A stretch of DNA of 64,000 bases from positions 3,894,998 to 3,958,997 of the forward strand of contig NZ_VOQR01000001.1 of the NCBI RefSeq assembly GCF_007995065.1, written 5' to 3'. Made by a program: the position numbers and the translations under genes. The number at the start of each line of letters is the position of its first letter. Within the stretch, counting starts at the first letter, position 1. Below, piece by piece: positions 34,359-43,125 of this stretch. The DNA comes from Sphingomonas ginsenosidivorax. Its GTDB lineage: Bacteria > Pseudomonadota > Alphaproteobacteria > Sphingomonadales > Sphingomonadaceae. Below the pieces are notes generated by a model. That model saw nothing but the letters and a program-made list of their open reading frames with translations, was not told the DNA's origin and made no database searches.

Positions 34359-34437
34359 CATTCCAATATATGTAATTGACTGCCTATCCCCTTCCCGGAC
34401 GCCCCAACGCGGCGCGTCGCATCGACCGGAGCTGACC

Positions 34438-35277
34438 ATGTACGAGCGCACTTATTACGCCACGCACCCCGACATGATGGAGTGCGTCTCGAACGACGAA
34501 CTGCGCGACCGCTATCTGATCCAGGACCTGTTCCGCGACGGTGAGTGCGTCCTCAACTACACGCATGCCGACCGCATGGTCATCGGCGGCGTCGCGGTGT
34601 CGAACGGCAGCGTCGCGCTGCCGCACCAGACCGAGCCGGCATCGGCTGCGGGCCATCCGTTTCTCGAGCGACGCGAGCTCGCCGTCGTCAACGTCGGCAG
34701 CACCGAAGGCACCGTGACCGTCGACGGCGAGACGTTCACGCTCGGCAACAAGGACTGCCTGTACGTCACGATGGGCGCGACCGACGTGTCGTTCTCGGGC
34801 GACGGCGCGCGCTTCTATCTGGCGTCGTGCCCGGCGCACAAGGCGTTCACCACCCGCGTCGTCTCGGTCGCGCAGTCGACCACGCTCGAGCGCGGCAGCC
34901 TCGAGGAGTCGAACGAGCGTACCATCCACCAGATGGTCATCCCCGGCATCTGCGACAGCGCACAGCTGGTCATGGGCCTGACCGTGCTCAAGCCGGGCAG
35001 CGTCTGGAACACAATGCCGCCGCACATCCACGAGCGGCGCTCGGAAATCTATTTCTACTTCGAGCTCGACGGCCCGAACGACCGCGTGTTCCACTACATG
35101 GGCGAAGGCGAGGCGCTGCGTCACATCGTGATCGCGAACGAGGAAGCCGTGATCAGCCCGCCCTGGTCGGTGCACATGGGCTCGGGCACCAAGGCGTATG
35201 CGTTCATCTGGGCGATGGCCGGTGAGAACCAGGACTATACCGACATGAACGTCCTCGACATCTGCCAGCTGGCGTAA
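34438..35277 (+). CDS. kduI: 5-dehydro-4-deoxy-D-glucuronate isomerase KduI
   Basis: A 279-residue cupin protein, the usual KduI length. The C-terminal cupin shows [18 protein letters not shown] with His near 196 and 198 and Glu near 203, and [10 protein letters not shown] with His near 245, the four expected zinc ligands. It isomerises 4-deoxy-L-threo-5-hexosulose uronate, formed from unsaturated galacturonate made by PL22 and GH105, to 3-deoxy-D-glycero-2,5-hexodiulosonate. A GGAG site six bases before the ATG supports the start. It is followed by a palindrome and then kduD. Confidence 0.95.
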   Translation: MYERTYYATHPDMMECVSNDELRDRYLIQDLFRDGECVLNYTHADRMVIGGVAVSNGSVALPHQTEPASAAGHPFLERRELAVVNVGSTEGTVTVDGETFTLGNKDCLYVTMGATDVSFSGDGARFYLASCPAHKAFTTRVVSVAQSTTLERGSLEESNERTIHQMVIPGICDSAQLVMGLTVLKPGSVWNTMPPHIHERRSEIYFYFELDGPNDRVFHYMGEGEALRHIVIANEEAVISPPWSVHMGSGTKAYAFIWAMAGENQDYTDMNVLDICQLA

Positions 35278-35281
35278 AGCC

Positions 35282-35377
35282 CCCCTCCCGCTTGCGGGAG
35301 GGGCTGGGGGGAGGGGCTGTCCTCCCGCGGCGCCTCCCGACAGGCCCTCCCCTAACCCCTCCCGCGAGCGGGAGGGG
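35282..35377. repeat. Pair of G/C-rich palindromes between kduI and kduD
   Basis: Two near-identical hairpins, CCCCTCCCGC..GCGGGAGGGG, occur at 35282-35303 and 35356-35377 and can also pair with each other around a 52-nt loop. The right arm ends in GGGAGGGGAATGAGG just before the kduD ATG, so it supplies the ribosome binding site. The element fills the whole gap between two genes of one operon. Confidence 0.8.
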
Positions 35378-35390
35378 AATGAGGTATTTT

Positions 35391-36146
35391 ATGACCAATC
35401 CCTTCGATCTGACCGGCAAGGTCGCCGTCGTTACCGGCGCCAACACCGGCATCGGCCAGGCGATCGCCGTCGCGCTCGCGGAAGCCGGCGCCGACGTCGC
35501 CTGTGTCGGCCGCACCCCCGCCGAGGACACCGTCGCGAAGATTCACACGCTCGGCCGCAAGGCGGAGATCGTCTCGGCTGATCTCTCGTCCATCGAACCC
35601 GTCCAGCGCGTCGTCGACGAGACGATCGCCAAGCTCGGCGGCCTCGACATCCTGATCAACAATGCCGGCATCATCCGCCGCGCCGACGCGGTCGACTTCT
35701 CGGAAGCGGACTGGGATGCGGTGATCGACACCAACCTCAAGTCGGTGTTCTTCCTGTGCCAGGCGGCCGGGCGGCACATGATCGCGAACGGTGGCGGCAA
35801 GATCGTCAACATCGCGTCGATGCTGACCTTCCAGGGCGGCATCCGCGTGCCGAGCTACACCGCGTCCAAATCGGGGATCGGCGGCATCACCAAGCTGCTC
35901 GCCAACGAATGGGCGTCGAAGGGCATCAACGTCAACGCGATCGCGCCGGGCTATATCGCGACCAACAACACCGCGGCGCTGCAGGCCGACGAGGAGCGCA
36001 ACGCGTCGATCCTCGGCCGCATCCCCGCGGGCAAATGGGGCGATGCGAGCGACCTCGGCGGCGCGGCGGTGTTCCTGTCGTCGGCGGCGGCAAACTATGT
36101 GCAGGGGCATATCCTGGCGGTCGACGGCGGCTGGCTGGCGCGCTGA
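35391..36146 (+). CDS. kduD: 2-dehydro-3-deoxy-D-gluconate 5-dehydrogenase KduD
   Basis: A 251-residue SDR: MTNPFDLTGKVAVVTGANTGIGQAIA with the TGxxxGIG loop, NNAGIIRR, and the active-site SYTASKSG (Tyr near 155, Lys near 159). The family features NPFDLTGKVA and QGHILAVDGGWLAR are typical of KduD. It reduces the diketo acid from KduI to 2-keto-3-deoxygluconate. The start follows a GAGG six bases upstream which belongs to the right arm of the preceding palindrome. Confidence 0.93.
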   Translation: MTNPFDLTGKVAVVTGANTGIGQAIAVALAEAGADVACVGRTPAEDTVAKIHTLGRKAEIVSADLSSIEPVQRVVDETIAKLGGLDILINNAGIIRRADAVDFSEADWDAVIDTNLKSVFFLCQAAGRHMIANGGGKIVNIASMLTFQGGIRVPSYTASKSGIGGITKLLANEWASKGINVNAIAPGYIATNNTAALQADEERNASILGRIPAGKWGDASDLGGAAVFLSSAAANYVQGHILAVDGGWLAR

Positions 36147-36159
36147 TCAGAGCAGGTCG

Positions 36160-36237
36160 CCTCACCCTTCCCACCCGGCTGCCGCCGGGCGGGCCCCTTC
36201 TTGCTCCCGATGGGAGAGGGAGCGGCGATGGGTGAGG
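36160..36237. repeat. Interspersed palindrome between kduD and kdgK
   Basis: Outer arms CCTCACCC (36160-36167) and GGGTGAGG (36230-36237) enclose inner inverted stretches rich in CCGCCGGGCGGGCC and CTCCCGATGGGAGAGG. It occupies nearly the whole 113-bp gap. A separate good ribosome site, AAGGAG, follows it and serves kdgK. The element may trim expression of the downstream genes. Confidence 0.65.
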
Positions 36238-36259
36238 GCGAGGTTTAAGGAGCGATAGA

Positions 36260-37267
36260 GTGGCGAAGTTACTGGCTTTCGGCGAAATCATGCTCCGCCT
36301 GTCGCCCCCCGGGCGCGAGCTGCTGTTGCAGACGCCCAAGCTCGACGTGTGGGTCGCGGGCGCCGAGGCGAACGTCGCGACTCAGCTCGCCAAACTCGGC
36401 CATGATGTCGGTTTTGCGAGCATGGTGCCCGACAACGACCTCGGCCGCTCGGCGGTGACGACCCTGCGCGGCCACGGCGTCGACACCAAAGGCATCGCGC
36501 TCGGCGGCGAGCGGATGGGGCTGTATTTCGTCACCTCGGGCGCCGGCATGCGCGCGACCGAAGTGATCTACGATCGCGCCTGGTCGTCGTTCGCGCAGGC
36601 ACCGACCAGCGCGTGGGACTGGGACACGCTGCTTGACGGCGTCGACCGGCTGCATCTCTCGGGGATCACGCCCGCACTCGGGCCGGTGCCGGCGCAGAGC
36701 GCACTCGCCGCGGTCCGTGCCGCCAGCGAGCGCGGCATCGCGGTGTCGTTCGACGGCAACTGGCGCGGCAAATTGTGGGAGCGCTGGGACGCCAACCCGC
36801 GCGCGATCCTGACCGAGCTCGTCGAGCATGCCGACCTGATGTTCGGCAACCACCGCGACATCGCGCTGCTGCTCGGCCGCGAGTTTCCGGGCGGCGCGGA
36901 GGATCGCCGGCGCGAGGCGGTCGAGGCCGCGTTCGACGCCTTCCCGAAGCTGCAGACGGTCGCCTCGACCGCGCGGCATGTCGAGCATGTCGACCTGCAC
37001 CGGCTGTCGGCGCGCGTCGATACGCGCGCGGGCCATGCGCAGACCGACGAGGTCGTGCTGGCCGGGATCGTCGACCGGATCGGCGGCGGCGACGCGTTCG
37101 CGAGCGGCGTGCTCCACGCGTTGCGCTCAGGCGAGGACAGCGCCGGCGCGGCACGCACGGGGCTAGCGCTCGCGGCGCTCAAGCATTCGCTGCCGGGCGA
37201 TGCCTCGCTGTTCCGCCAGGTCGATATCGACGCGTACCTCGCCGGCGGGCTGGATGTCCGCCGCTGA
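36260..37267 (+). CDS. kdgK: 2-keto-3-deoxygluconate kinase KdgK
   Basis: A 335-residue PfkB/ribokinase-family kinase starting at GTG, seven bases after AAGGAG. LLAFGEIMLRLSPPG at the N-terminus, VWVAGAEANVATQLAKLG for the substrate lid, and DRIGGGDAFASGVLHAL with the catalytic Asp and anion hole near residue 277 are all family features. It phosphorylates KDG, the meeting point of the Uxa and Kdu branches, to KDPG. The matching KDPG aldolase is not in the window. The downstream esterase gene overlaps its end by 14 bases. Confidence 0.92.
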   Translation: MAKLLAFGEIMLRLSPPGRELLLQTPKLDVWVAGAEANVATQLAKLGHDVGFASMVPDNDLGRSAVTTLRGHGVDTKGIALGGERMGLYFVTSGAGMRATEVIYDRAWSSFAQAPTSAWDWDTLLDGVDRLHLSGITPALGPVPAQSALAAVRAASERGIAVSFDGNWRGKLWERWDANPRAILTELVEHADLMFGNHRDIALLLGREFPGGAEDRRREAVEAAFDAFPKLQTVASTARHVEHVDLHRLSARVDTRAGHAQTDEVVLAGIVDRIGGGDAFASGVLHALRSGEDSAGAARTGLALAALKHSLPGDASLFRQVDIDAYLAGGLDVRR

Positions 37268-38804
37268 CGGCTGGACGCGGCGCGCGGCGCTGGGGGGCGT
37301 CGGCGCCGCGCTGATCGCCGGGCGCGGCATTGCCGCACCTGTGCAGGCCAGAGCCGGCGGGTTTGCGGGTATCACCGAAGGCGGCGTCACGCGCTTCCTC
37401 GGCATCCGCTATGGCCGGGCGCAGCGGTTCAAGGCATCGATCGCGGAGCGCCGCGCTGGCGGTATCGTCCAGGCTACGGCGTTCGGCCCGGTCGCGCCGC
37501 AGGGTGGCGCCTATGCCCCGCAGTCCGAGGACTGCCTGTTCCTCAACATCTGGACCGCTGCGGCCGATGCGCGCGCGAAGAAGCCGGTGCTGCTCTACAT
37601 CCATGGCGGCGCCTATTCGAACGGCAGCGTCACCGATCCGCTCAATGACGGGCAGGCGCTGGCGTCGCGCGGCGATTGTGTTGTCGTCACCGTCAACCAC
37701 CGGCTGAACGCGTTCGGCTATCTCTATCTCGCGCGGTTGTCCGCGGCATTTCCCGACAGCGGCAATGCCGGGCAGCTCGACCTGATCCTCGCGCTCAAAT
37801 GGGTGCGCGACAACATCGGTGCGTTCGGTGGCGATCCAGCCCGCGTCATGGTGTTCGGCCAGTCTGGCGGCGGCGCCAAGATCGCGACGATGATGGGCAT
37901 GCCCGCCGCGGCCGGGCTGTTCCAGCGCGCCGCGACGATGAGCGGGCAGCAGGTCACCGCGTCGGGCCCGCTCAACGCCACCGCGCGCGCGCGCTCCTAT
38001 CTCGCGAAGCTCGGGGTCCGCGAGAGCGATCTCGCGCCGCTGCTCGCGATGCCGGTCGAGCGGTTGGTCGAGGGGCTGTCGGCGATCGATCCGATCCTCG
38101 GCGGAGGGGTGTATTTCGGGCCGGTGCTCGACATGACCTGGCTGACGCGGCACCCGTTCTGGCCCGATGCAAACCGGCAATCGCTTAGCATCCCGATGAT
38201 GCTCGGCAACACGCACCGCGAGACCGGCGGGTTCCTGGGGCCGGATTCGCCCAAGGTGAAGGGGCTCGACTGGAGCAACCTCGCCGATCGCATGGCGCCC
38301 GAGCTGAAGATCGATATCCTCCCCGAATGGGTCGTGGCGCAGTACCGCGCGCGCTACCCGGACTGGACGCCGACCGACATCTTCTACGATGCGACGACCG
38401 CTGGGCGCAGCTGGCGTGGACAGGTGATCGAGGCGGAAGCGCGCGCGGCGGCGGGTGCGCCGGCGTTCGTCTATCAGGTCGACTTCGCCTCACGCACCGA
38501 GCCGCGCCGCGGGGCGTTCCACACCATGGATATCCCGCTGGTGTTCGGGACACTCGGCGCGGCGGGATCGCAGACCGGCACTGCCGCGGACGCGCGCGCG
38601 GCGTCGAAGGCGATGCAGGACAGCTTCGTCGCGTTCGCCGCGACCGGCGACCCCAACCATGCCGGCCTGCCGCGCTGGTCGCGCTACGACACGCGGACGC
38701 GTGCGACGATGGTCTTCGACACGCGCAGCCATGTCGAGAACGACCCGAGGCGCTGGCAGCGCGAGCTGTTCGCGCGCGTGCCCTACATCCAGCCGGGGAC
38801 CTGA
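37254..38804 (+). CDS. Type-B carboxylesterase, Tat-exported
   Basis: A 516-residue carboxylesterase/lipase of the COesterase family. A Tat-like leader TRRAALGGVGAALIAG starts it. GITRFLGIRYG-like GVTRFLGIRYG, SEDCLFLNIW, YIHGGAYSNGS (oxyanion hole), FGGDPARVMVFGQSGGG (Ser near 204) and a late His in PNHAGLPRW/GAFHTMDIPLVFG give the family. The ATG lies 14 bases inside kdgK, implying translational coupling. In this locus it could deacetylate or demethylate pectin fragments, or cleave feruloyl esters; the substrate is not shown by sequence. Confidence 0.82.
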   Translation: MSAADGWTRRAALGGVGAALIAGRGIAAPVQARAGGFAGITEGGVTRFLGIRYGRAQRFKASIAERRAGGIVQATAFGPVAPQGGAYAPQSEDCLFLNIWTAAADARAKKPVLLYIHGGAYSNGSVTDPLNDGQALASRGDCVVVTVNHRLNAFGYLYLARLSAAFPDSGNAGQLDLILALKWVRDNIGAFGGDPARVMVFGQSGGGAKIATMMGMPAAAGLFQRAATMSGQQVTASGPLNATARARSYLAKLGVRESDLAPLLAMPVERLVEGLSAIDPILGGGVYFGPVLDMTWLTRHPFWPDANRQSLSIPMMLGNTHRETGGFLGPDSPKVKGLDWSNLADRMAPELKIDILPEWVVAQYRARYPDWTPTDIFYDATTAGRSWRGQVIEAEARAAAGAPAFVYQVDFASRTEPRRGAFHTMDIPLVFGTLGAAGSQTGTAADARAASKAMQDSFVAFAATGDPNHAGLPRWSRYDTRTRATMVFDTRSHVENDPRRWQRELFARVPYIQPGT

Positions 38805-38812
38805 GCCCTTTC

Positions 38813-38836
38813 ATCCTCCCTCTTGCGGGGGAGGAT
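38813..38836. repeat. Short palindrome after the esterase gene
   Basis: ATCCTCCC (38813-38820) pairs with GGGAGGAT (38829-38836) over an 8-nt loop, a short relative of the kduI-kduD element. It lies 9 bases after the esterase stop and is a reasonable terminator, though no T-run follows. Confidence 0.55.
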
Positions 38837-38888
38837 TGAGCGTGACCCGAAGCACCGATGCTCCCGTCCGTTTGCGACGACGCGATGT

Positions 38889-38930
38889 TGACACCGGGAT
38901 CGTCCGTAAGCATGGCTGACACCGGTTACC
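38889..38930. promoter_or_regulatory. LacI-type operators upstream of the TonB receptor
   Basis: TGACACCGGTTACC at 38917-38930 is a full copy of the motif found before uxaA, uxaC and the hydratase gene. A degenerate copy, TGACACCGGGATCG, sits 28 bases upstream at 38889-38902, sharing the whole left half. The pair lies about 177 bases before the receptor ATG and 61 bases before the small leader ORF. The rest of the 302-bp spacer holds the palindrome at 38813 and the leader ORF. Confidence 0.7.
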
Positions 38931-38990
38931 TGCTTCGGTAAGGAATCGGTGGGCACGACCGGGATAACCCGGCGGCTCAGGAGGGGATGA

Positions 38991-39110
38991 ATGGCAGGAC
39001 GTGCCGCCACGCTATCCCCTTCCGCATCGTTTGCGCCGGTTCGTCGTCCTCCGGGACGGGCGAAGCATGCGGTGCAAAAACGGTTTCGGCCGAAGGGGAT
39101 GGATATATGA
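38991..39110 (+). CDS. 39-residue basic leader ORF overlapping the TonB receptor start
   Basis: This short ORF begins at ATG 38991 with an excellent AGGAGG site six bases upstream and ends with TGA at 39108-39110, overlapping the receptor start as ATGA. The product is very basic (11-12 Arg/Lys) and Pro-rich, and has no recognisable domain. The layout predicts translational coupling or a leader peptide. The alternative, that the receptor itself starts at ATG 38987, would put a long non-signal-like extension before the signal peptide, and the SD would be only two bases away. Confidence 0.5.
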   Translation: MAGRAATLSPSASFAPVRRPPGRAKHAVQKRFRPKGMDI

Positions 39111-42100
39111 CAGACTTCGCAACGGCCTCGCGGCGGTTCTCCCGCCTTTCCGGTGTCTCCGGCACCGCATTGGCGCTGTCGCTCCTGCTGCCGGCGAGCG
39201 CGTTCGCGCAGGCCGCGGCGATCCCCCAGACGGCGACCCCGGGTACGCCCGCGCAGACCGATCCCTCGCCTGCACAGACCGCGATTGCGCCTGCCGAGGG
39301 CGCCAACGATCCCGCCGCGACGACCGCGGCACCGCAAACCGTCGATGCCGACTCCGACGCCGACATCGTCGTCACCGGTTTCCGCCGCTCGCTCGACGCC
39401 GCGCTCAACGTCAAGCGCGAGTCGGTGTCTGCGGTCGACGCCATCGTCGCCGAGGATATCGCGAAATTCCCCGACCAGAACCTGGCCGAATCGCTGCAGC
39501 GCATCCCCGGCATCTCGATCCAACGTGACGCGGGCGAGGGCCGCGCGATCACCGTGCGTGGTCTCGGCGCGCAGTTCACTCGCGTCCGGGTCAACGGCAT
39601 GGAGACGGTCGCGACCTCGACCGACGGCGCCAGCGCCAACCGCGACCGCGCGTTCGATTTCAACGTGTTCGCGTCCGAGCTGTTCAACTCGATCGTCGTC
39701 CACAAGACCGCCGAGGCGTCGCTCGACGAAGGCTCGCTCGGCGCGGTGGTCGACCTGAACACCGGCAACCCGCTCGGCGGCAAGGCAGGCTTCACCTTCG
39801 TCGCCTCGGCGCAGGCGAGCTACAACGACCTCAGCAAGAACACGCGGCCGCGGCTCGCCGGGCTGCTGTCGTTCAAGTCGCCCGACGGCACGTTCGGCGC
39901 GTCGGTATCGGCGGCCTATTCGAAGACCGACAATCTCGAACTCGGCAACAACACGACGCGCTGGGCACAGGCGCGGTTCGATTCGGTCAACGGCACGCCG
40001 TGCTTCTTCAATTCGAACACCGGCACGACGCGGGTGGCCAATGCCGGCGGCTTCTACCGGCCGAGCGCGGCGTGCGACCAGGCGGCGCTCGCCTTCCACC
40101 CGCGTATCCCGCGTTACGGCGAGATCTTCCACGGCCGCGAACGCCTGGGCATCACCGGCAGCGTGCAATGGTCGCCGAGCGACGCGACCAAGATCTCGAT
40201 CGACGGCCTCTATTCGCGGTTCAAGGAAACGCGCGAGGAGAAATGGGGCGAGGTGCTGCTGCGCTCGAACGAACGCTCGATCGACCTCAGTAACGTCCAG
40301 TATGACAACAACAACAACCTGATCGCGGCGACGCTCAACGACGCCTGGGTCCGGACCGAACATTATCTGCGCAAGTCGAAGACCGAATTCTACCAGCTCG
40401 GCGGCAGCTGGGACCAGGACGTCACCGACCGGTTGCGCTTCACGCTGATGGGCGGCTTCTCCAAGTCGACCGCGAGCATCCCGGTCGAGACGACCTTCGT
40501 GTTCGACGACCGCGACGCCACCGGCTACCGCTACGACTATACCAATTCGCGCAGTCCACTGCTGACCTTCGGCACCAGCGTGACCGATCCGGCCAATTTC
40601 CAGCTCGCCGAAATTCGCGATCGGCCGTCGGAAACGGTCAACAAGTTCCGCACCGCGCAGCTGCGCACCGAATATGACGTCGCCGAGGGCTTCAAGCTCA
40701 AGCTCGGCGGGCTCTACCGCAAATTCTCGTTCGATACCGAAGCCTATACCCGCGATGCGGTCATCTGCCCGGCGGCGGGGCGCGACGTGGTGCTCGGCAC
40801 GATCACCTGTTCGGCGGCGTCGCTGTTCGGCCCGACCGCGGTCTATGGCTATCCAGCAGGCAACCTCGGCGAGACGTTCACGGTCGGCAAGGCCGGCCAG
40901 CCGAGTGGCAACACCAACGCCTTCCTGATCCCCAACATCGACGCGTCGGCGGCGTTCACCGGGCTCTACAACCGGCCCAAGGTCGCCGACGCGGGCAACA
41001 TCCGCAGCGTCAGCGAAGAGGTCACCGGCGGGTACGGCGAGGTCGACGTGAAGGGCTCGGTCCTCGGGCTCGACTATGCCGCCAACGCCGGCGTCCGCTA
41101 CGTGCACACCGCGCAGAGCTCGACCGGGCTCAACAACGGCCTCGCGGTGACGATCGCGCGCAGCTACGACGACTGGTTGCCGGCGATCAACGTCGCGCTG
41201 TTCCCGACCAGCACCGTCATCCTGCGCGGCGCGATCTCGAAGGTGCTGACGCGGCCGACTTTGGGCAACCTGACCCCCGGCGGATCGGTCGACGGCTTCA
41301 ACTACCGCGTCACCTTCGGCAATCCGCAGCTCGACCCATTCCGCGCCACCGCGTTCGATCTGGCCGCCGAATGGTATTTCGCGCCGCAGTCGATCTTCTC
41401 AGTCGCGGCGTTCAAGAAGAAGGTCGAGAGCTTCCCGGTATCGCAATCGGTCAGCGGGTCGTTCGAATCGACCGGGTTGCCGCGATCGGTGATCCCGCCG
41501 TCGAGCCCGGCCGCGCTGCCTCAGAATGCCGACCAGCTCTACACGATCACCTCGCCGGTCAACGGTTCGGGCGCATCGCTCAAGGGCGTCGAGATCGCGC
41601 TGCAGACGACGTTCCGTTTCCTGCCGGGCTTCCTCAAGAACTTCGGCGCGATCGCCAACGCGACCTTCATCGATTCGACCGCGACCTACACGGTGCAGGG
41701 GCCGACGGTGAACCCGTGCGTCGCCGGCGCGACCCCGGCGGCGGCGTGCACCTTCGGTCCGAACGTCTCGGTGTCGCGGAAGGGCACGCTGTTCGGCCTG
41801 TCGAAGCGCCAGTATAACGGCACGCTGTACTATGAGGACGCGAAGTTCTCGGCGCGCAGCTCGATCAGCTATCGCGGGCCCTATGTCGACCAGAACAGCG
41901 CGACCGGCAACGTGTTCGAAGGGTATAACTCGACGATCAACGTCGATGCGTCGGTGCGCTACAAGCTGACGCCGAGCCTGGAGATCTCGCTCGAGGGCAC
42001 CAACCTGACCGACGAATATCGCGATCGCTACACCGATCTCGATGCCAACCGGAACTACGAGAACAACCACTTCGGCCGCACGTTCCTGGCTGGCGCGCGA

Positions 42101-42112
42101 TTCAAGATGTAG
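39107..42112 (+). CDS. TonB-dependent receptor for pectin oligosaccharides
   Basis: A 1001-residue outer-membrane receptor. The signal peptide (about residues 1-35, LSLLLPASAFAQ) is followed by a Pro/Thr/Ala-rich stretch, a TonB-box-like ADIVVTGFRRSL, and the plug (NLAESLQRIPGISIQRD, GRAITVRGLGAQFTRVRVNGM). The beta barrel follows with SLEGTNLTDEYRDRYTDLDANRNYENNHFG near the end. This is the carbohydrate type common in sphingomonads, without SusD. Two LacI-type operators upstream tie it to the uronate regulon, so uptake of oligogalacturonate or rhamnogalacturonate fragments is the likely job. Confidence 0.9.
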   Translation: MTDFATASRRFSRLSGVSGTALALSLLLPASAFAQAAAIPQTATPGTPAQTDPSPAQTAIAPAEGANDPAATTAAPQTVDADSDADIVVTGFRRSLDAALNVKRESVSAVDAIVAEDIAKFPDQNLAESLQRIPGISIQRDAGEGRAITVRGLGAQFTRVRVNGMETVATSTDGASANRDRAFDFNVFASELFNSIVVHKTAEASLDEGSLGAVVDLNTGNPLGGKAGFTFVASAQASYNDLSKNTRPRLAGLLSFKSPDGTFGASVSAAYSKTDNLELGNNTTRWAQARFDSVNGTPCFFNSNTGTTRVANAGGFYRPSAACDQAALAFHPRIPRYGEIFHGRERLGITGSVQWSPSDATKISIDGLYSRFKETREEKWGEVLLRSNERSIDLSNVQYDNNNNLIAATLNDAWVRTEHYLRKSKTEFYQLGGSWDQDVTDRLRFTLMGGFSKSTASIPVETTFVFDDRDATGYRYDYTNSRSPLLTFGTSVTDPANFQLAEIRDRPSETVNKFRTAQLRTEYDVAEGFKLKLGGLYRKFSFDTEAYTRDAVICPAAGRDVVLGTITCSAASLFGPTAVYGYPAGNLGETFTVGKAGQPSGNTNAFLIPNIDASAAFTGLYNRPKVADAGNIRSVSEEVTGGYGEVDVKGSVLGLDYAANAGVRYVHTAQSSTGLNNGLAVTIARSYDDWLPAINVALFPTSTVILRGAISKVLTRPTLGNLTPGGSVDGFNYRVTFGNPQLDPFRATAFDLAAEWYFAPQSIFSVAAFKKKVESFPVSQSVSGSFESTGLPRSVIPPSSPAALPQNADQLYTITSPVNGSGASLKGVEIALQTTFRFLPGFLKNFGAIANATFIDSTATYTVQGPTVNPCVAGATPAAACTFGPNVSVSRKGTLFGLSKRQYNGTLYYEDAKFSARSSISYRGPYVDQNSATGNVFEGYNSTINVDASVRYKLTPSLEISLEGTNLTDEYRDRYTDLDANRNYENNHFGRTFLAGARFKM

Positions 42113-42294
42113 GATCCCGGCGATCGCCGCCTTGTCTCGTATCGGAAGAGGCGGGGCGGCGATGGTACGGTACGATCAAGCATTAACGGTACGCGCGCGC
42201 AATTGATCGCGCGCGCACGATCGCCTAGCATTGCGGCCGGACAGTCGCGGTGCCGGCTCGGACGGCGCTGATCTCTTGGACGGAGTGATGCGGT
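42113..42294. other. Spacer between the receptor and the DUF6916 gene
   Basis: A 182-bp gap. Just after the receptor stop is an imperfect inverted pair, CGATCGCCGCC and GGCGGCGATGG, around 42120-42165, a likely terminator without T-run. Further on CGCGCGCAATTGATCGCGCGCG is a near-perfect palindrome (around 42190-42212). No gene is evident. Confidence 0.45.
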
Positions 42295-42585
42295 GTGAAC
42301 ACGATGCTGTCGCTGCAGAACTTCGCCGCCGCGGTCGGTGAAGAGTTCGCGCTCGATCTCGGTACCGCGTCGGTGGCGCTCGCGCTGGTCGAGGCGAAAC
42401 CGCTGTCGCACGGCGCCGGCGGGCTGCGACACCCCTTCTCGCTGGTGTTTCGCGCGGCGTCGCACGTCGTATTGCCGCAGAAGATCTACTCGCTCGCCAA
42501 TGCGACGCTCGGCCGGCACGGCATATTCCTGGTGCCGATCGGCCGCGATCCGGCGGGCGTGCTGTATCAGGCGGTGTTCAACTGA
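42295..42585 (+). CDS. DUF6916 family small protein
   Basis: A 96-residue protein with the DUF6916 pattern: ALVEAKPL, HPFSLVFRAASHVVLPQKIYSL, and a C-terminal IFLVPIGRDPAGVLYQAVFN. The GTG at 42295 has a GGAG site nine bases upstream; ATG at 42304 is also possible. It has no signal peptide or membrane segment. DUF6916 genes are often found beside tail-collar (MdpB-like) genes, and here it ends 8 bases inside the GNAT gene on the other strand, at the edge of a cluster of three collar proteins. Function unknown. Confidence 0.78.
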   Translation: MNTMLSLQNFAAAVGEEFALDLGTASVALALVEAKPLSHGAGGLRHPFSLVFRAASHVVLPQKIYSLANATLGRHGIFLVPIGRDPAGVLYQAVFN

Positions 42586-43123
42586 TCCGCCAGATCATCC
42601 GTCGATGCGTCTGGCTGTGATCCGGTACGCGGGTGAAGCCATGGCGTGCGTACAGCGCGGCGGCGCGCATATTGGGTATGAGCACGTGCAGGTCGATGCC
42701 CGATGCACCCGAGGCGCGCGCCGATTGCTGGAGCCAGTCGAGCAGCGCCGACCCAATGCCGCGACCGCGCGCGACGCTCGCCAGCAGGAGATCGACGAGG
42801 TGCCACATCGCTGGCGCGCGATCGACGTAGAGCCGCCCGGCGGGGTGGCCATGCCGTTCGACGATCCAGAAATCGGTGGTCGACCCGCCGGCGGTATAAT
42901 GCCGGTGCTGAAGCGCGAACTGGCTGGCGACGAACGCCGCCTTGGCCGCCGCGGTCCAGGGGACGTGCGCGAGTTCGTCGGCGCGCGATGCGGCGTACAG
43001 CCGCTCGAGGAACGGCATGTCCGCATCGCTCGCCGGCCGTAGCGCGATCCCGGTCGCGCGCAGGGTCCAGTCGGGCGGGGGTGGCGCCGCGACGGGAAAC
43101 GGATCGCGCGCGGGCGTCGCCAT
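42578..43123 (-). CDS. GNAT-family N-acetyltransferase
   Basis: A 181-residue GNAT: IALRPASDADMPFLERLYAASR at the N-terminus, then the acetyl-CoA loop LLLASVARGRGIGSALLDWLQQSA with the R/Q-x-x-G-x-G/A pattern, and AAALYARHGF near the C-terminus. The ATG follows the stop of the collar gene by two bases, so it is co-transcribed with the three collar genes. It might modify one of the collar proteins or the autotransporter, but that is a guess. The 3' end overlaps the DUF6916 gene tail to tail. Confidence 0.82.
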   Translation of the reverse strand: MATPARDPFPVAAPPPPDWTLRATGIALRPASDADMPFLERLYAASRADELAHVPWTAAAKAAFVASQFALQHRHYTAGGSTTDFWIVERHGHPAGRLYVDRAPAMWHLVDLLLASVARGRGIGSALLDWLQQSARASGASGIDLHVLIPNMRAAALYARHGFTRVPDHSQTHRRMIWRIS

Positions 43124-43125
43124 AG

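Noticed and set aside
38987-39106. Receptor start at ATG 38987
   Set aside because: The SD is only two bases away and the 40-residue extension is not signal-like; the start at 39107 gives a normal signal peptide.
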